NCBI GenBank assembly: GCA_031292145.1
Contig: JARLHR010000097.1
Location: 62,001 to 126,000, forward strand
Source of the DNA: Clostridium sp.
GTDB taxonomy: Bacteria; Bacillota; Clostridia; Clostridiales; Clostridiaceae
Length of the DNA stretch: 64,000 nt
Reading direction: 5' to 3'
Shown here: one piece after another, positions 45,100 to 54,342 of the stretch
How the letters are laid out: every line of letters starts with the position of its first letter
How positions within the stretch are numbered: position 1 is the first letter of the stretch
Translations under genes and position numbers: made by a program
The notes under the pieces: generated by a model
Seen by the model: only the letters and a program-made list of their open reading frames with translations
Told to the model about the DNA's origin: nothing
The model's database searches: none

Positions 45100-47577
45100 A
45101 TGAAAACTCTTTTTGATAAAACCACGCTTAATGGAATGAAAATGAAAAATAGATTTATTAGGTCAGGATTGTATACTGGACTAGGCGGAGAAAAAGGACG
45201 TTTAACACCTGAAATTCACAAAATATATGAGGATTTAGCAAAAGGTGGAGTGGGAACTATTATAACAGGTTATTGTTATATTAAAGAAGACGATCAAGCA
45301 AATCAAAATATGGTAGGCATTCATAATGATTCCTGCATAGAAGACTTTAAAAGATTTACAGATATGATACATAGCCACAATACAAATGTAATTATACAAA
45401 TTGCTTGCGGTGGTTCACTTACTTACATGCCTACAGAGGGAAGAACCATTTTAGGACCATCAGCAGTAGCAACTCAAACAACAAAAATCACACCAACTCC
45501 AATTACAAAAGAACAAATTAAAGAATTAGCAAAGATATATGGCGAAGCTGCACTTAGAGCAAAAAAATCAGGCTTTGATGGTGTTGAAATTCATGCTGCA
45601 CATGGATATTTTTTAAGTCAATTTCTATGTCCATACTTAAATAGAAGAACTGATGAGTACGGCGGTAGTATTGAAAACCGCGCAAGAATTCTATTTGATG
45701 TATATAGAGAAGTACGTATGGCCGTTGGAGATGATTATCCAATATTTTTTAAAATAAATAGTGCGGATTACATGGAAAATGGTTTAACTATAACCGATAG
45801 TTTATATGTTGCTGAACGTTTAGCAGAACTCGGAGTGGATGCTATAGATGTAAGTGGTGGTAACGAATCTATTACTGAATCAATAGAAAATAATCTTACT
45901 ACTGCAAGAAAAGGCGTAGCTAGCAGTATAGAAAAAGAAAGCTATTTTAAAGATTATGCAATAGAACTATCTAAAAGAGTTTCCATTCCTGTTATTTTAG
46001 TTGGTGGTAACAGACATATTGATTTAATGGAAGAAATTTTAAATAACTCGAATGTTGAGTATTTTGCATTAGGAAGACCTTTGACTTGTGAACCAGATTT
46101 AATAAATCGTTGGGCTTCAGGAGATACCAGAAAACCAAAATGTGTGTCATGTAATCAGTGCTATTACACACCTGGTAAAAGATGTTTCTTAAACCTAAGA
46201 GATGGTAAAAAACATGAAAATACAATTAATAGAGTACCAATTGAATGCGATAACCCAAGTATCGTTGTAGACAAATCGAAATGCATACAATGCGGTATGT
46301 GCAAAAAAATGTGCCGAAATGTAATAACAGTCGGCAACATGTATGATTTAAATAAAACAGGTGATTTCGCAATCTGTATTAACTGTGGACAATGTTCTAA
46401 TATCTGCCCAACAGGAGCTATTACTGAAAGATATGATTATCAAAATTTAAAGAATGAAATTCAAGATTCTGAAAAGATTGTTATATTCAGTACTTCTCCA
46501 GCAGTACGTGTTGCTTTAGGAGAAGAATTCGGAAAATTGCCAGGTTCAAATGTAGAGGGGAAAATGGTCGCCGCTTTAAGAGCTCTAGGTGGAGATTATG
46601 TCTTTGATACAACTTTTGCTGCTGACCTTACAATTTGTGAAGAAGCCTCAGAATTAATTAAAAGAATTACAACAAAGGGCAATATTTCGCCACAATTTAC
46701 AAGTTGTTGTCCATCCTGGGTAAAATATGTAGAAACTTTTTATCCTGAATTTATTCAGAATCTATCTACTGCCAAAAGTCCAATAAGTATGCAAGGGGCA
46801 ATAATCAAAACTTATTTTGCAAAGTTAAAGGAAATTGATCCATCAAAAATCGTAACAGTAGCTGTAGCTCCTTGTACATCAAAAAAATATGAAATTAAAA
46901 GACCCGAATTGAGAGATGCTGGGAAGTACAACAATAACAGTGAAATTAAAGATACAGACTATGCCATCACAACAAAAGAGCTTGCTAAATGGATTAAAGA
47001 CGAAAAGATTGATTTCGATAGTTTAAAAGATTCTGAATTTGATAATATTTTAGGTAAGGGAACAGGTGCTGGTATCATCTTTGGAAATACTGGTGGTGTT
47101 ATGGAAGCAGCAGTTAGAACAGCGTATACCTATGTAACAAAAACAAATCCACCAAAAGAATTATTTGAATTAAAACCAGTAAGAGGTATGGATGGAATAA
47201 AAGAAGCGGAATTACAGATTGGTGACGTTACCTTGAGAGTTGCAGTAGTACATGGTATGAAAAACGTTAAAAAACTTCTAGATACGCTAAAGCAAGATAC
47301 TGTTTCCTATGACTTTGTTGAAGTAATGAACTGTCTTGGTGGTTGCATCGGTGGAGGTGGACAACCTAAAACCTTCCCATCAAAGACTAAAGAAGCTAAA
47401 GAACGTAGAATCAGAGGTTTATATAAGGAAGATAATGAAATGGAACGACGTCTAAGCCATGAAAATCCAGATGTTATAGAAGTATATAGTGAATTCTTTA
47501 AAGAACCTTTAAGCAAATTATCAGAGGAACTTTTGCATACTTCTTATAGTGATAAGTCAGATATATTAGGTAAATAA
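45100..47577 (+). CDS. Old Yellow Enzyme - ferredoxin - [FeFe]-hydrogenase fusion
   Basis: 825 residues. 1-335: OYE FMN barrel (NRFIRSGLYTGLGG, FDGVEIHAAHGYFLSQFLCP in parts, RRTDEYGGSIENR). 348-362: [4Fe-4S] ligands C348, C351, C354, C362 (CVSCNQC...RC) as in 2,4-dienoyl-CoA reductases. 388-437: two [4Fe-4S] ferredoxin motifs (C395/398/401/405 and C426/429/432/436). 450-800: H-cluster domain with L1 TSCCPSW (C536 proton relay, C537 ligand), L2 APCTSKKYE (C592) and L3 MNCLGGCIGGGGQP (C745, C749). All H-cluster ligands and the proton-relay Cys are kept, so catalysis is expected. The usual FAD/NAD domain of the OYE enzyme is replaced by the hydrogenase. It could couple H2 to reduction of a C=C substrate or evolve H2 from the flavin. 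GGAGG precedes ATG 45100. Cytosolic, single-gene unit. Confidence 0.93.
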   Translation: MKTLFDKTTLNGMKMKNRFIRSGLYTGLGGEKGRLTPEIHKIYEDLAKGGVGTIITGYCYIKEDDQANQNMVGIHNDSCIEDFKRFTDMIHSHNTNVIIQIACGGSLTYMPTEGRTILGPSAVATQTTKITPTPITKEQIKELAKIYGEAALRAKKSGFDGVEIHAAHGYFLSQFLCPYLNRRTDEYGGSIENRARILFDVYREVRMAVGDDYPIFFKINSADYMENGLTITDSLYVAERLAELGVDAIDVSGGNESITESIENNLTTARKGVASSIEKESYFKDYAIELSKRVSIPVILVGGNRHIDLMEEILNNSNVEYFALGRPLTCEPDLINRWASGDTRKPKCVSCNQCYYTPGKRCFLNLRDGKKHENTINRVPIECDNPSIVVDKSKCIQCGMCKKMCRNVITVGNMYDLNKTGDFAICINCGQCSNICPTGAITERYDYQNLKNEIQDSEKIVIFSTSPAVRVALGEEFGKLPGSNVEGKMVAALRALGGDYVFDTTFAADLTICEEASELIKRITTKGNISPQFTSCCPSWVKYVETFYPEFIQNLSTAKSPISMQGAIIKTYFAKLKEIDPSKIVTVAVAPCTSKKYEIKRPELRDAGKYNNNSEIKDTDYAITTKELAKWIKDEKIDFDSLKDSEFDNILGKGTGAGIIFGNTGGVMEAAVRTAYTYVTKTNPPKELFELKPVRGMDGIKEAELQIGDVTLRVAVVHGMKNVKKLLDTLKQDTVSYDFVEVMNCLGGCIGGGGQPKTFPSKTKEAKERRIRGLYKEDNEMERRLSHENPDVIEVYSEFFKEPLSKLSEELLHTSYSDKSDILGK

Positions 47578-47607
47578 ACATTTTTGTTGTTAAATCAAAA
47601 TTATTAA

Positions 47608-47646
47608 ATGCAGTAGATAATAATGATAAAACTACTGCATTTTTTT
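47608..47646 (+). terminator. Terminator of the hydrogenase-fusion gene
   Basis: Perfect stem ATGCAGTAG / CTACTGCAT with a T-rich tail, 30 nt after the stop codon. Confidence 0.8.
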
Positions 47647-47798
47647 ATTAAATAAATATACTTTATTATTCCATCATAAGCTAATACAGAATTATCATTG
47701 GTTATTGCAAATTGTAATAAAGACACTACATGATATCCTTATTATAATTTTTATCTTATAAAACCTATAGAAAACAACATTGATATAATAAAAAAGCT

Positions 47799-48005
47799 TT
47801 ATGATTCATTTACAATATGATATCCACAAAACTGTATATTCCTCTCAGATTTTACAATGTTATATCCACAAAATTGTATATCTTTTTCTTCATAGCCTTT
47901 ACTCAATCTATATCCAATTATAACCTTTGAATTTATTATATAATCATCTGATTTCTGCAAATTATCGGTATTACTTTCTAAATCTTTTACTATTATTTTT
48001 TTCAT
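47799..48005 (-). CDS. Small protein with two IQFCGY(N/H)IV repeats
   Basis: 68 residues, not recognised. Hydrophilic N-terminal half (MKKIIVKDLESNTDN), then GYRLSKGYEEKDIQFCGYNIV and ERNIQFCGYHIV. The repeat unit is 14 codons, and the DNA repeats 47811-47838 and 47853-47880 agree at 25 of 28 positions. AGGAGG lies upstream (spacing about 11 nt), and the tandem operator at 48087 suggests real expression. The same motif occurs twice in an insertion within the neighbouring OYE enzyme (MHYSGYNIIKP, IQYTGYHVSK). Each copy has one Cys within Tyr/Gly context. Function unknown. Confidence 0.6.
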   Translation of the reverse strand: MKKIIVKDLESNTDNLQKSDDYIINSKVIIGYRLSKGYEEKDIQFCGYNIVKSERNIQFCGYHIVNES

Positions 48006-48086
48006 TCTTATTATAGCCTCCTGTTTAATTTATACATCGCATTAACTTATTATAATTATCTTACAATAAAATCAACTCATCAAGTA

Positions 48087-48121
48087 GGCACTTTATTGTA
48101 AGATGCTTACAATAAAGTAAG
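48087..48121. promoter_or_regulatory. Tandem HxlR-type operator candidate (locus d)
   Basis: GGCACTTTATTGTAAG and CTTACAATAAAGTAAG separated by 3 bp; the pair forms a near-perfect inverted repeat. It lies 82 nt upstream of the small repeat-protein gene. Confidence 0.6.
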
Positions 48122-48766
48122 TCATGGCTTTCTTAATTAAATTTATATTACTTTGCAAACAATTTCTATAAAATATAATAAACCAAATATTCATATTTTG
48201 TGCAAACTAATAACATTTTTTATCACAAAACTTACTGAAAATTATTTGAATTTATGAATATAGTATTAACAAGAAACCGATAATTATAACATAGGAAAAC
48301 CATTTAATTTCATCTGTTTTGTTAGCATTTATAAAATAGATGTTTGTTGTGCTTTTTTCATATGTAACTTATTATCAAATACAGTTTCAATGTTGAGGTT
48401 AATATATAATATTAAATTTATGTTAGTATTGTTACTAAAGTATAATCTTTATACCTCTGATTAAATTTATTGACTGACAGGTAAAAACCGATACTAGAAT
48501 TGTATTTTAGATATTTAAAATTGGAACTTTTAAGTTATACTTATTACTTATAGAAATTTTGGAGTATAAACTTATTAAGAAAATATATATGAGACTCTAA
48601 ATTTAACATATTACATTAGGTGTGCTAAAGATTTAGGCGTGCTCATAATACAAAACCTAAAATATTTAATTATTTGTAAAATATTAATTAATCTTTATTA
48701 TTAATTCGCATAAATAAATTATAAATGAAAAAGCAAACTCTTTGTAATTCGCTCTTAGTTTTTTAC
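48122..48766. other. AT-rich intergenic region, nothing recognised
   Basis: No ORF, RNA or repeat that I can support. Runs of A/T only. Confidence 0.5.
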
Positions 48767-48816
48767 AAAAAAATGGGCTATTCAAAATAAAAATTAAATT
48801 TTTATTTTGATAGCCC
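48767..48816 (-). terminator. Terminator of the second OYE enzyme gene
   Basis: Long stem GGGCTAT...AAAATAAAAATT / AATTTTTATTTTGATAGCCC, with a T7 tract on the minus strand (A7 at 48767-48773). Confidence 0.8.
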
Positions 48817-48852
48817 TTTAATTAAATTTTATAGAAAACAGGTGTCTGTAAA

Positions 48853-50964
48853 TTAGACTGATAATCCTGCTCTGTATCCTTCATCTACGGCTTCGAAGGC
48901 TTTCCTAGCTTTAATTGCATCTCCTATAACTATAATCTCATTTACTTTTCCTTGCAATTTTTCTTTTAGTGTATTTTCTGCTAAAGAACCAGTGGCTAAT
49001 ATTATATTGTCTATATTTTTTATTTCCTTTATAATAAATTTACTAACATGATACCCAGTATATTGTATATCTTCTACTATTGAATCCCTATCCAATTTTT
49101 CTTCTATATCTTTAGTAATAGGTTTAATAATATTGTATCCACTATAATGCATTTTTTCAGCAGCAGAATTTTTATTTATTTTATATCCTACTATAGAATC
49201 ATGACTCAATTTATTATTTATATCATTATCTTTCTCTACTATTACTGAATTTTCTCTTATTTCTTTTACTACTGTTGATGTAATAATATTTACTTTGTTT
49301 TTTTCTAAATTTTCAAGTAAAAAATATTTTTCTGCCGGTTCACTATCACCTACTATTTCATCCTTTTTTTCTATAACAGTTGCATTTTTGCCATGATTTG
49401 CAAGATGTAATGCTGTTTCTACACCAACAAGTCCACCACCAACAACTACTATGTTCTTTCCTACTTCTCTTTTACCTGATAAAATATCCTGGGCTAAAAC
49501 CACGGTAGGCAGCTCACTTCCAGGAATATTAGGAATAATTGGACTTGCTCCAACAGCTACTATAACTGCATCTGGGTTTTCCATTTCCACTTTATCAATA
49601 GTTAATTCTGTATTTAGATGGACATTAACTTTTAATTTTTGTAATTGTGTCTTCTGCCATACAGTTAAAGTATTTAATTCTTCTTTATTTGGAGGAATGG
49701 ATGCTAGTAACCATCGTCCACCTAATCGGTCATTTTTTTCAAATATGTGAACTTCATGGCCTCTTTCTGCTGCAATAATACCTGCTTGCATTCCTGATAT
49801 ACCACCACCTGCTATAAATACCTTTTTCTTCTTCTCTGCCATAGCTATTTCAAGTTCTTTTTCTTTTCCTGTAAAAGGGTTTACAACACAACTTATAGGA
49901 AGCCCTTTGTTTATTCTACCAGCACATCCTTGTACACATCCTATGCAATGTATTATATCATCTAATCTTCCCTCTTTAGCTTTCTTAGGAAGTTCCGGAT
50001 CTGCAAGGGAAGCTCTTCCCATAGCAACCAAATCAGCTTTTCCTGAAAGTAAAACCGCTTCTGCAATTAAAGGATCATTTATTCTTCCTACTGCAATTAC
50101 CGGAATATTAACAACCTTTTTTATTTCCCCAGCTAAATCTACTTTGAATGCATGTGGCACAAAAGATGGTGCGATATTATACATTCCACTTGCATAAACA
50201 CCAAATGATGAATTTATAGCATCTACTCCTGCTTGTTCTAGTAGCATTGCAATTACTTTTGCATCTTCTATTTTAATTCCACCATCCACAAATTCATCTG
50301 CCGAAATTTTTATTAGCATAGGAAAATCTCTTCCTACTTTTTGTCTAACATTTTCAATAATTTCTACTGCAAAACGAGTTCTATTTATAATATTTCCACC
50401 ATATTCATCTGTTCTCTTATTTGAAAAAGGTGACAGAAACTCACCTATTAAATATCCATGTCCAGCGTGAATTTCCACAGCATCGAATCCCGCTTTTTTA
50501 GCTCTTAGGGCTGCATCACCAAATTCTTGTATAATGCCTTTAATTTCTGACACTTGTAACTCATGAGGTGTTTCATCCATTGTTGGATCTTTTATTGGTG
50601 ATGGAGCTAGCGGTATTTGCCCTGTTATGTGGCTTCCTGTTTGCCTTCCTGCATGATATATCTGTGCAGCAATTTTTCCATTTTGAGCATGGACTCTTTC
50701 TGTCACTTTTCTATGACTTTCTATTTGCTTATCATTCCATAATCCTGCTATATTCGAGTATCCTTTAGCATGTTCATCTACAGCATAGTCTTCAGTTATT
50801 ATTAATCCCCATTCGCCTTTGGCTTTAGCTTCATGATACTCTATAAATCTATCTGTTGCTATTCCGTTTTTGTCACAATAATTCGTCACCATAGCTGAAA
50901 CTATCAATCTATTTTTTAATTCCATATTACCTATTTTTATAGGTTCAAAAACTTTCTTTAACAT
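48853..50964 (-). CDS. NADH:flavin oxidoreductase with repeat-containing insertion
   Basis: 703 residues. OYE barrel (NRLIVSAMVTNYCDKNG, FDAVEIHAGHGYLIGEFLSPFSNKRTDEYGG in parts), [4Fe-4S] ligands CIGCVQGCAGRINKGLPISC, and FAD/NAD domain (VFIAGGGISGMQAG, IVVVGGGLVGVETALHLA). Compared with the 29097-31034 paralogue it carries about 60-70 extra residues near 576-645, between RENSVIVEKD and NIDNIILATGS. These include KMHYSGYNIIKP and DIQYTGYHVSKF, the motif of the small protein at 47799. Probably still active, because the insertion falls in a surface region of the FAD domain just before the conserved ATG motif. Encoded 47 nt downstream of the membrane-protein gene. Confidence 0.9.
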   Translation of the reverse strand: MLKKVFEPIKIGNMELKNRLIVSAMVTNYCDKNGIATDRFIEYHEAKAKGEWGLIITEDYAVDEHAKGYSNIAGLWNDKQIESHRKVTERVHAQNGKIAAQIYHAGRQTGSHITGQIPLAPSPIKDPTMDETPHELQVSEIKGIIQEFGDAALRAKKAGFDAVEIHAGHGYLIGEFLSPFSNKRTDEYGGNIINRTRFAVEIIENVRQKVGRDFPMLIKISADEFVDGGIKIEDAKVIAMLLEQAGVDAINSSFGVYASGMYNIAPSFVPHAFKVDLAGEIKKVVNIPVIAVGRINDPLIAEAVLLSGKADLVAMGRASLADPELPKKAKEGRLDDIIHCIGCVQGCAGRINKGLPISCVVNPFTGKEKELEIAMAEKKKKVFIAGGGISGMQAGIIAAERGHEVHIFEKNDRLGGRWLLASIPPNKEELNTLTVWQKTQLQKLKVNVHLNTELTIDKVEMENPDAVIVAVGASPIIPNIPGSELPTVVLAQDILSGKREVGKNIVVVGGGLVGVETALHLANHGKNATVIEKKDEIVGDSEPAEKYFLLENLEKNKVNIITSTVVKEIRENSVIVEKDNDINNKLSHDSIVGYKINKNSAAEKMHYSGYNIIKPITKDIEEKLDRDSIVEDIQYTGYHVSKFIIKEIKNIDNIILATGSLAENTLKEKLQGKVNEIIVIGDAIKARKAFEAVDEGYRAGLSV

Positions 50965-51011
50965 TTTTTCACACTCCCTTAATAGTGAAAATGGACTTTC
51001 ATTGCATTTTA

Positions 51012-51845
51012 TTATTTTTGAATGAATGTAAGTATTATAAAGCTAAGTACAGCAATTACTGTAGCTGGAGGGTCAATATGTGAATCCTGATAACTATTTA
51101 TTGTCCTTTCTACAATATCATTTAATATACCTGCTATTACACCTGCAATCATTCCAATAAATATATTTTGTGTAGCCACAGCCGCATATCCCGCTATCAT
51201 TGTAACATGGTGAGTTGGTGGTATTTCGAAACCTGCAAATAAAAATACTAAAATCGAAACACTTATTGCAAATCCTAAAAATATATTACCTGTTAATAGA
51301 TCAAAATAAGAAACTAAAAGAGCTAATGGTGCATGAAACACAATTGTAGTAAAAAATATATTTTTATCAACAAAATATTTTCTTTTTTCAGTTCCCTCAT
51401 ACTTACCAAATAAGCCTGTTTTACCGAACATAAATCTTGAAACTACAGCTAATACTAAAATTATAATTGCTCCAAAGTCAATCTTAATTTGTAAATATTG
51501 AAGTAACATAAAAAATAAATAACCTATACTTCCAAATATACCACCAACAATAAGCACAACTGGATTTTTCAATTTAAATAATGGTACTGTTATATCTGCA
51601 CCAGTAGGTATTAATTTTTTTCGCCCTGCATAAGCCGTTGCTGCAACTCCTCCTGCAAACGCAACATATGGAGCAAGATATACACCAAAGGCAACTTCAT
51701 TAGTTACAACTGTATTTCCACTTACTGTGGATATAAGTAAAACCCATGCAAAAAATACGATAATTTCAAAGGCTCCTACAGCACTTCCTAGAACTCCTCC
51801 TGCAAATGCTAATAAAATTTTCAATAAAATAGCTTCCATAAACAA
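51012..51845 (-). CDS. Polytopic membrane protein of unknown function
   Basis: 277 residues with about eight or nine hydrophobic segments. Distinct polar motifs: GFEIPPTHHVTMIAGYAAVATQ and YQDSHIDPPATVIAVL near the C-terminus, with TGADITVPLFKLKNP in the middle. Not recognised; the buried-looking THH and HIDPP could bind a substrate or metal. Co-directional with the OYE enzyme gene downstream (47 nt), suggesting a transporter or membrane partner for that enzyme. The nearest promoter found is the sigma-54 element about 400 nt upstream. Confidence 0.75.
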   Translation of the reverse strand: MFMEAILLKILLAFAGGVLGSAVGAFEIIVFFAWVLLISTVSGNTVVTNEVAFGVYLAPYVAFAGGVAATAYAGRKKLIPTGADITVPLFKLKNPVVLIVGGIFGSIGYLFFMLLQYLQIKIDFGAIIILVLAVVSRFMFGKTGLFGKYEGTEKRKYFVDKNIFFTTIVFHAPLALLVSYFDLLTGNIFLGFAISVSILVFLFAGFEIPPTHHVTMIAGYAAVATQNIFIGMIAGVIAGILNDIVERTINSYQDSHIDPPATVIAVLSFIILTFIQK

Positions 51846-51924
51846 TTACCTCCAATTAATAAATTATTTTGTTATCATTTTAAATTGTCAGTTCTTAAAG
51901 AAATAAGCAATGTATTTTTCTTTA

Positions 51925-52157
51925 TGTAACTCCTCATTTCTTATGGTTAAATAAAAATCATAAAAATAAAACTATACCTTAATTGCTCAATTTTTAATTT
52001 ACTTTCTAGCTTGTACGATACATTCCTTAATCTTTTTGTTTTTTCATCACCGTTAGCCTAATATAAATTCAAAGCATAACTATTAACTAAGCTATCAATT
52101 TTAAAGCTAATAGCAATGTTTTCAACTTCAAAATTTCTTATTACTAATATTCTTCAT
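51925..52157 (-). pseudogene. Decayed small ORF
   Basis: Minus strand. A ribosome binding site and ATG at 52157 lead within a few codons to a stop. In the next frame the sequence reads ILVIRNFEVENIAISFKIDS, an in-frame TAG, then ANGDEKTKRLRNVSYKLESK. One frameshift and one stop would have destroyed a protein of about 70 residues. Family not recognised. It lies between the sigma-54 promoter at 52247 and the membrane-protein gene, so the original first gene of that operon may be lost. Low confidence. Confidence 0.3.
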
Positions 52158-52246
52158 CTCCTTCCTACAATTTATTTTTATTTCTAAGTTTATTTTATTA
52201 GTTATTCATTTCCTCCTCATATTAAAGTATTACACTTATTTAATTA

Positions 52247-52262
52247 AGCAATATTCATGCCA
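52247..52262 (-). promoter_or_regulatory. Sigma-54 promoter upstream of the membrane-protein operon
   Basis: Minus strand TGGCATGAATATTGCT, exact -24/-12 spacing. A short ATG-AAT-AAC-stop with GAGGAGGA follows at 52210, and the first intact gene starts at 51845. Confidence 0.8.
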
Positions 52263-52323
52263 AAGAAAATGTTTACAGAGGTTCTTAATTTTCAAGCATT
52301 CCTATTTATAGATTTAAATAAAA

Positions 52324-52369
52324 GTCTCTAAAATCGGAAAAATTCCTTTCCCATTCTCAAGATAGAGAC
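52324..52369. promoter_or_regulatory. Paired activator-site candidates, membrane-protein operon
   Basis: GTCTC-TAAAAT-CGGAA (52324-52339, reverse reads TTCCG-N6-GAGAC) and TTCTC-AAGATA-GAGAC (52354-52369), 30 bp apart, starting 62 bp upstream of the sigma-54 element. Confidence 0.55.
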
Positions 52370-52520
52370 TTTCGACTTTTAATTTCTATTTGATTGGCAT
52401 AAATCTACCGTCTTAAGACGGTATAAGCTTTTAGCCTTTTAGGAAACTGTAAATATAAATTATAGAAAGAATTATGACTTAGGAAGGCTCTCTGCTTAGC
52501 GTAAATATAAGTATACAAGC

Positions 52521-52569
52521 TAAAAAAGAAGCTATCGCTAACGGATTTTAATCCGTGACATGCGACAGC
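52521..52569 (-). terminator. Terminator of the GH16 gene
   Basis: Stem GCTATCGCTAACGGATT (52531-52547) against AATCCGTGACATGCGACAGC (52550-52569), with two small bulges; T-rich tract on the minus strand. Eight nt after the stop codon region. Confidence 0.7.
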
Positions 52570-52576
52570 TCCTTAG

Positions 52577-53983
52577 TTAAACATTAGGAACAGTGTCTTT
52601 GAAGGTAGCTCCACTTGATTTCAAGTTTTGTACTACTGAATTTACTTGATCAGGTGAAAGCATAGTATCTTGGGCATAATATACCCAGTCTACATCCTGC
52701 ACATAGGTGCTTGCATTAAGTGGATTTTCCCCTTTACCTGTAATGAACCATAAGTTAAAGTCAATATTCATAAGCTTTCTAGGTCCATAATAAGAACCAT
52801 CTTGTGTAAATTGTAAACCATCAATAAAATAGGTTGTAGTTCCATCAGCAGCTACATTAATAACCAAATCATGCCAGCCTGCATAAGAGTTCACATCAAA
52901 TTTAGAACTTCCATCTTTATACCAAGGCATAGCTGTATAGGTATGCCAAGAAGTTGTCCACATTGCTTGTCCTTGTGCCCATCCTCCATTTGCAAGGTAT
53001 TCAAAGTCCAATTCACTGTAGTTAGGATCCCTATAGATTTCTAATGGCGAAATTGTAAAGAAAGTTTCGTTAATACCCGCACCATCCGTTCCGGAAACCG
53101 GTGAGTCTGTAAATCTAACCCTAGCAGCATAAGTTCCTTTATTAAACTTCCTGTTTGAAGTACATATTTCAGCTTCACTAGTACCTTTAGCTGTACCATC
53201 AGTACTTGCAGTAAGTCTCATTAATTTATTTGAAGAATTCTGAGGATCGGTTAAAAATGAAATGTTACTTTTCGAAAAATTACACCCCTCTGGTCCAGGT
53301 CCAGCTATCTCATTCCTAAGAGCCCAGCCGTGTGTTCCCAAATTACTGTCATCTGAATTACCATAATTGAAGTCATCAAACATAAATTTACTTGGAGAAG
53401 GGACTACAGTATCTGCAGACCAAACCTGCACTTCTGAATAATGATTATATGGATTTACATTGCTTCCGTTTGAATATAATCTTACATATCTTGCATTTAC
53501 TGTAGGGAAGGTTATGGATTTACCAGCAGAAGTTTCAGCATATTCAGCCTCTGTTCCTGTACCCAAGCCTGCACTATTATTTGTATCGTTATTGAATACT
53601 GTGGTTACTCCACTGTTAAAGCTTGGGTCATTTGATACTCTTACTATTACATCATGGTATATTCTTCCATCAGAAAAATAATGCCATAAACCTACCTTAT
53701 TTATATTATATGCCTGTCCCAAATCAATTTGTATCCATTGCAGGTTTTGTGTAACTCCAACATAGTTATTAGAATTTGCATCCCCGTCTGTTACAAAAGA
53801 GGAGGTACCTGATATGCTATCACTGGCAGTAATACTCTTACCTGCCGCAATATTGGTAGTGGCTGCATGAGCATCCTTGCTAAAAATCACTGTACCTGCA
53901 AGCGTTAGAGATAAAGATAAAGATAGTGGTAATACCAAAAGTCTGAGATAGTTTTTTGATTTTGTAAATTTTCTTTTAATCAT
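52577..53983 (-). CDS. Secreted glycoside hydrolase family 16-like enzyme with F5/8-type carbohydrate-binding domain
   Basis: 468 residues. Signal peptide about 1-40 (KNYLRLLVLPLSLSLSLTLAG to DAHA). 42-190: discoidin/CBM32-like domain (AAGKSITASDSISGTSS, QWIQIDLGQAYNINKVGLWH, NARYVRLYSNGSN). 200-430: GH16-like beta-jelly roll (FDDFNYGNS, YAARVRFTD, SELDFEYLANGG with the E-x-D-x-E catalytic pattern, AGWHDLVINVAADGTTTYFIDG in parts, MNIDFNLWFITG). Likely an endo-acting beta-glucanase or galactanase; the fine specificity is not readable. C-terminal 40 residues resemble no domain. Single gene with its own terminator. Confidence 0.82.
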   Translation of the reverse strand: MIKRKFTKSKNYLRLLVLPLSLSLSLTLAGTVIFSKDAHAATTNIAAGKSITASDSISGTSSFVTDGDANSNNYVGVTQNLQWIQIDLGQAYNINKVGLWHYFSDGRIYHDVIVRVSNDPSFNSGVTTVFNNDTNNSAGLGTGTEAEYAETSAGKSITFPTVNARYVRLYSNGSNVNPYNHYSEVQVWSADTVVPSPSKFMFDDFNYGNSDDSNLGTHGWALRNEIAGPGPEGCNFSKSNISFLTDPQNSSNKLMRLTASTDGTAKGTSEAEICTSNRKFNKGTYAARVRFTDSPVSGTDGAGINETFFTISPLEIYRDPNYSELDFEYLANGGWAQGQAMWTTSWHTYTAMPWYKDGSSKFDVNSYAGWHDLVINVAADGTTTYFIDGLQFTQDGSYYGPRKLMNIDFNLWFITGKGENPLNASTYVQDVDWVYYAQDTMLSPDQVNSVVQNLKSSGATFKDTVPNV

Positions 53984-54342
53984 AAATTTTTCAACCTTTC
54001 TTTAACAATTTTTATATTAATAGTACTTGCTCCACTAAAAATATATTTCAAAATTTAACTTTTCTAATAAAAAAGCAAAAGTCAGATTATTTAACTTGTT
54101 TATAAATAAGTTTTTTAAGATTAAATAATCTAACTTTAGAGAGATAGGCTGATTTTCCATATAATAACATCATTTAAACTAGGCATTCTGCTTAGTTCTT
54201 TAAGGTTTACACTTTTATATTCAGCTTTAATGACTGAATAAATAACTACTCTAATTGAGTAAATAGAAAAGTATTTTTACAAATATTAAGTTAAAGACAA
54301 GCCTATAACCTAAGGAATAATGCTATAAGCTTATCTTATTAA
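53984..54342. other. Intergenic region with terminator only
   Basis: Contains the transketolase-2 terminator at 54068-54137; otherwise AT-rich without recognisable features. Confidence 0.5.
54068..54137 (-). terminator. Terminator downstream of transketolase 2
   Basis: AAAGTCAGATTATTTAA (54078-54094) against TTAAATAATCTAACTTT (54121-54137), one mismatch in 17, with a T6-7 tract on the minus strand. About 200 nt after the gene end. Confidence 0.65.
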
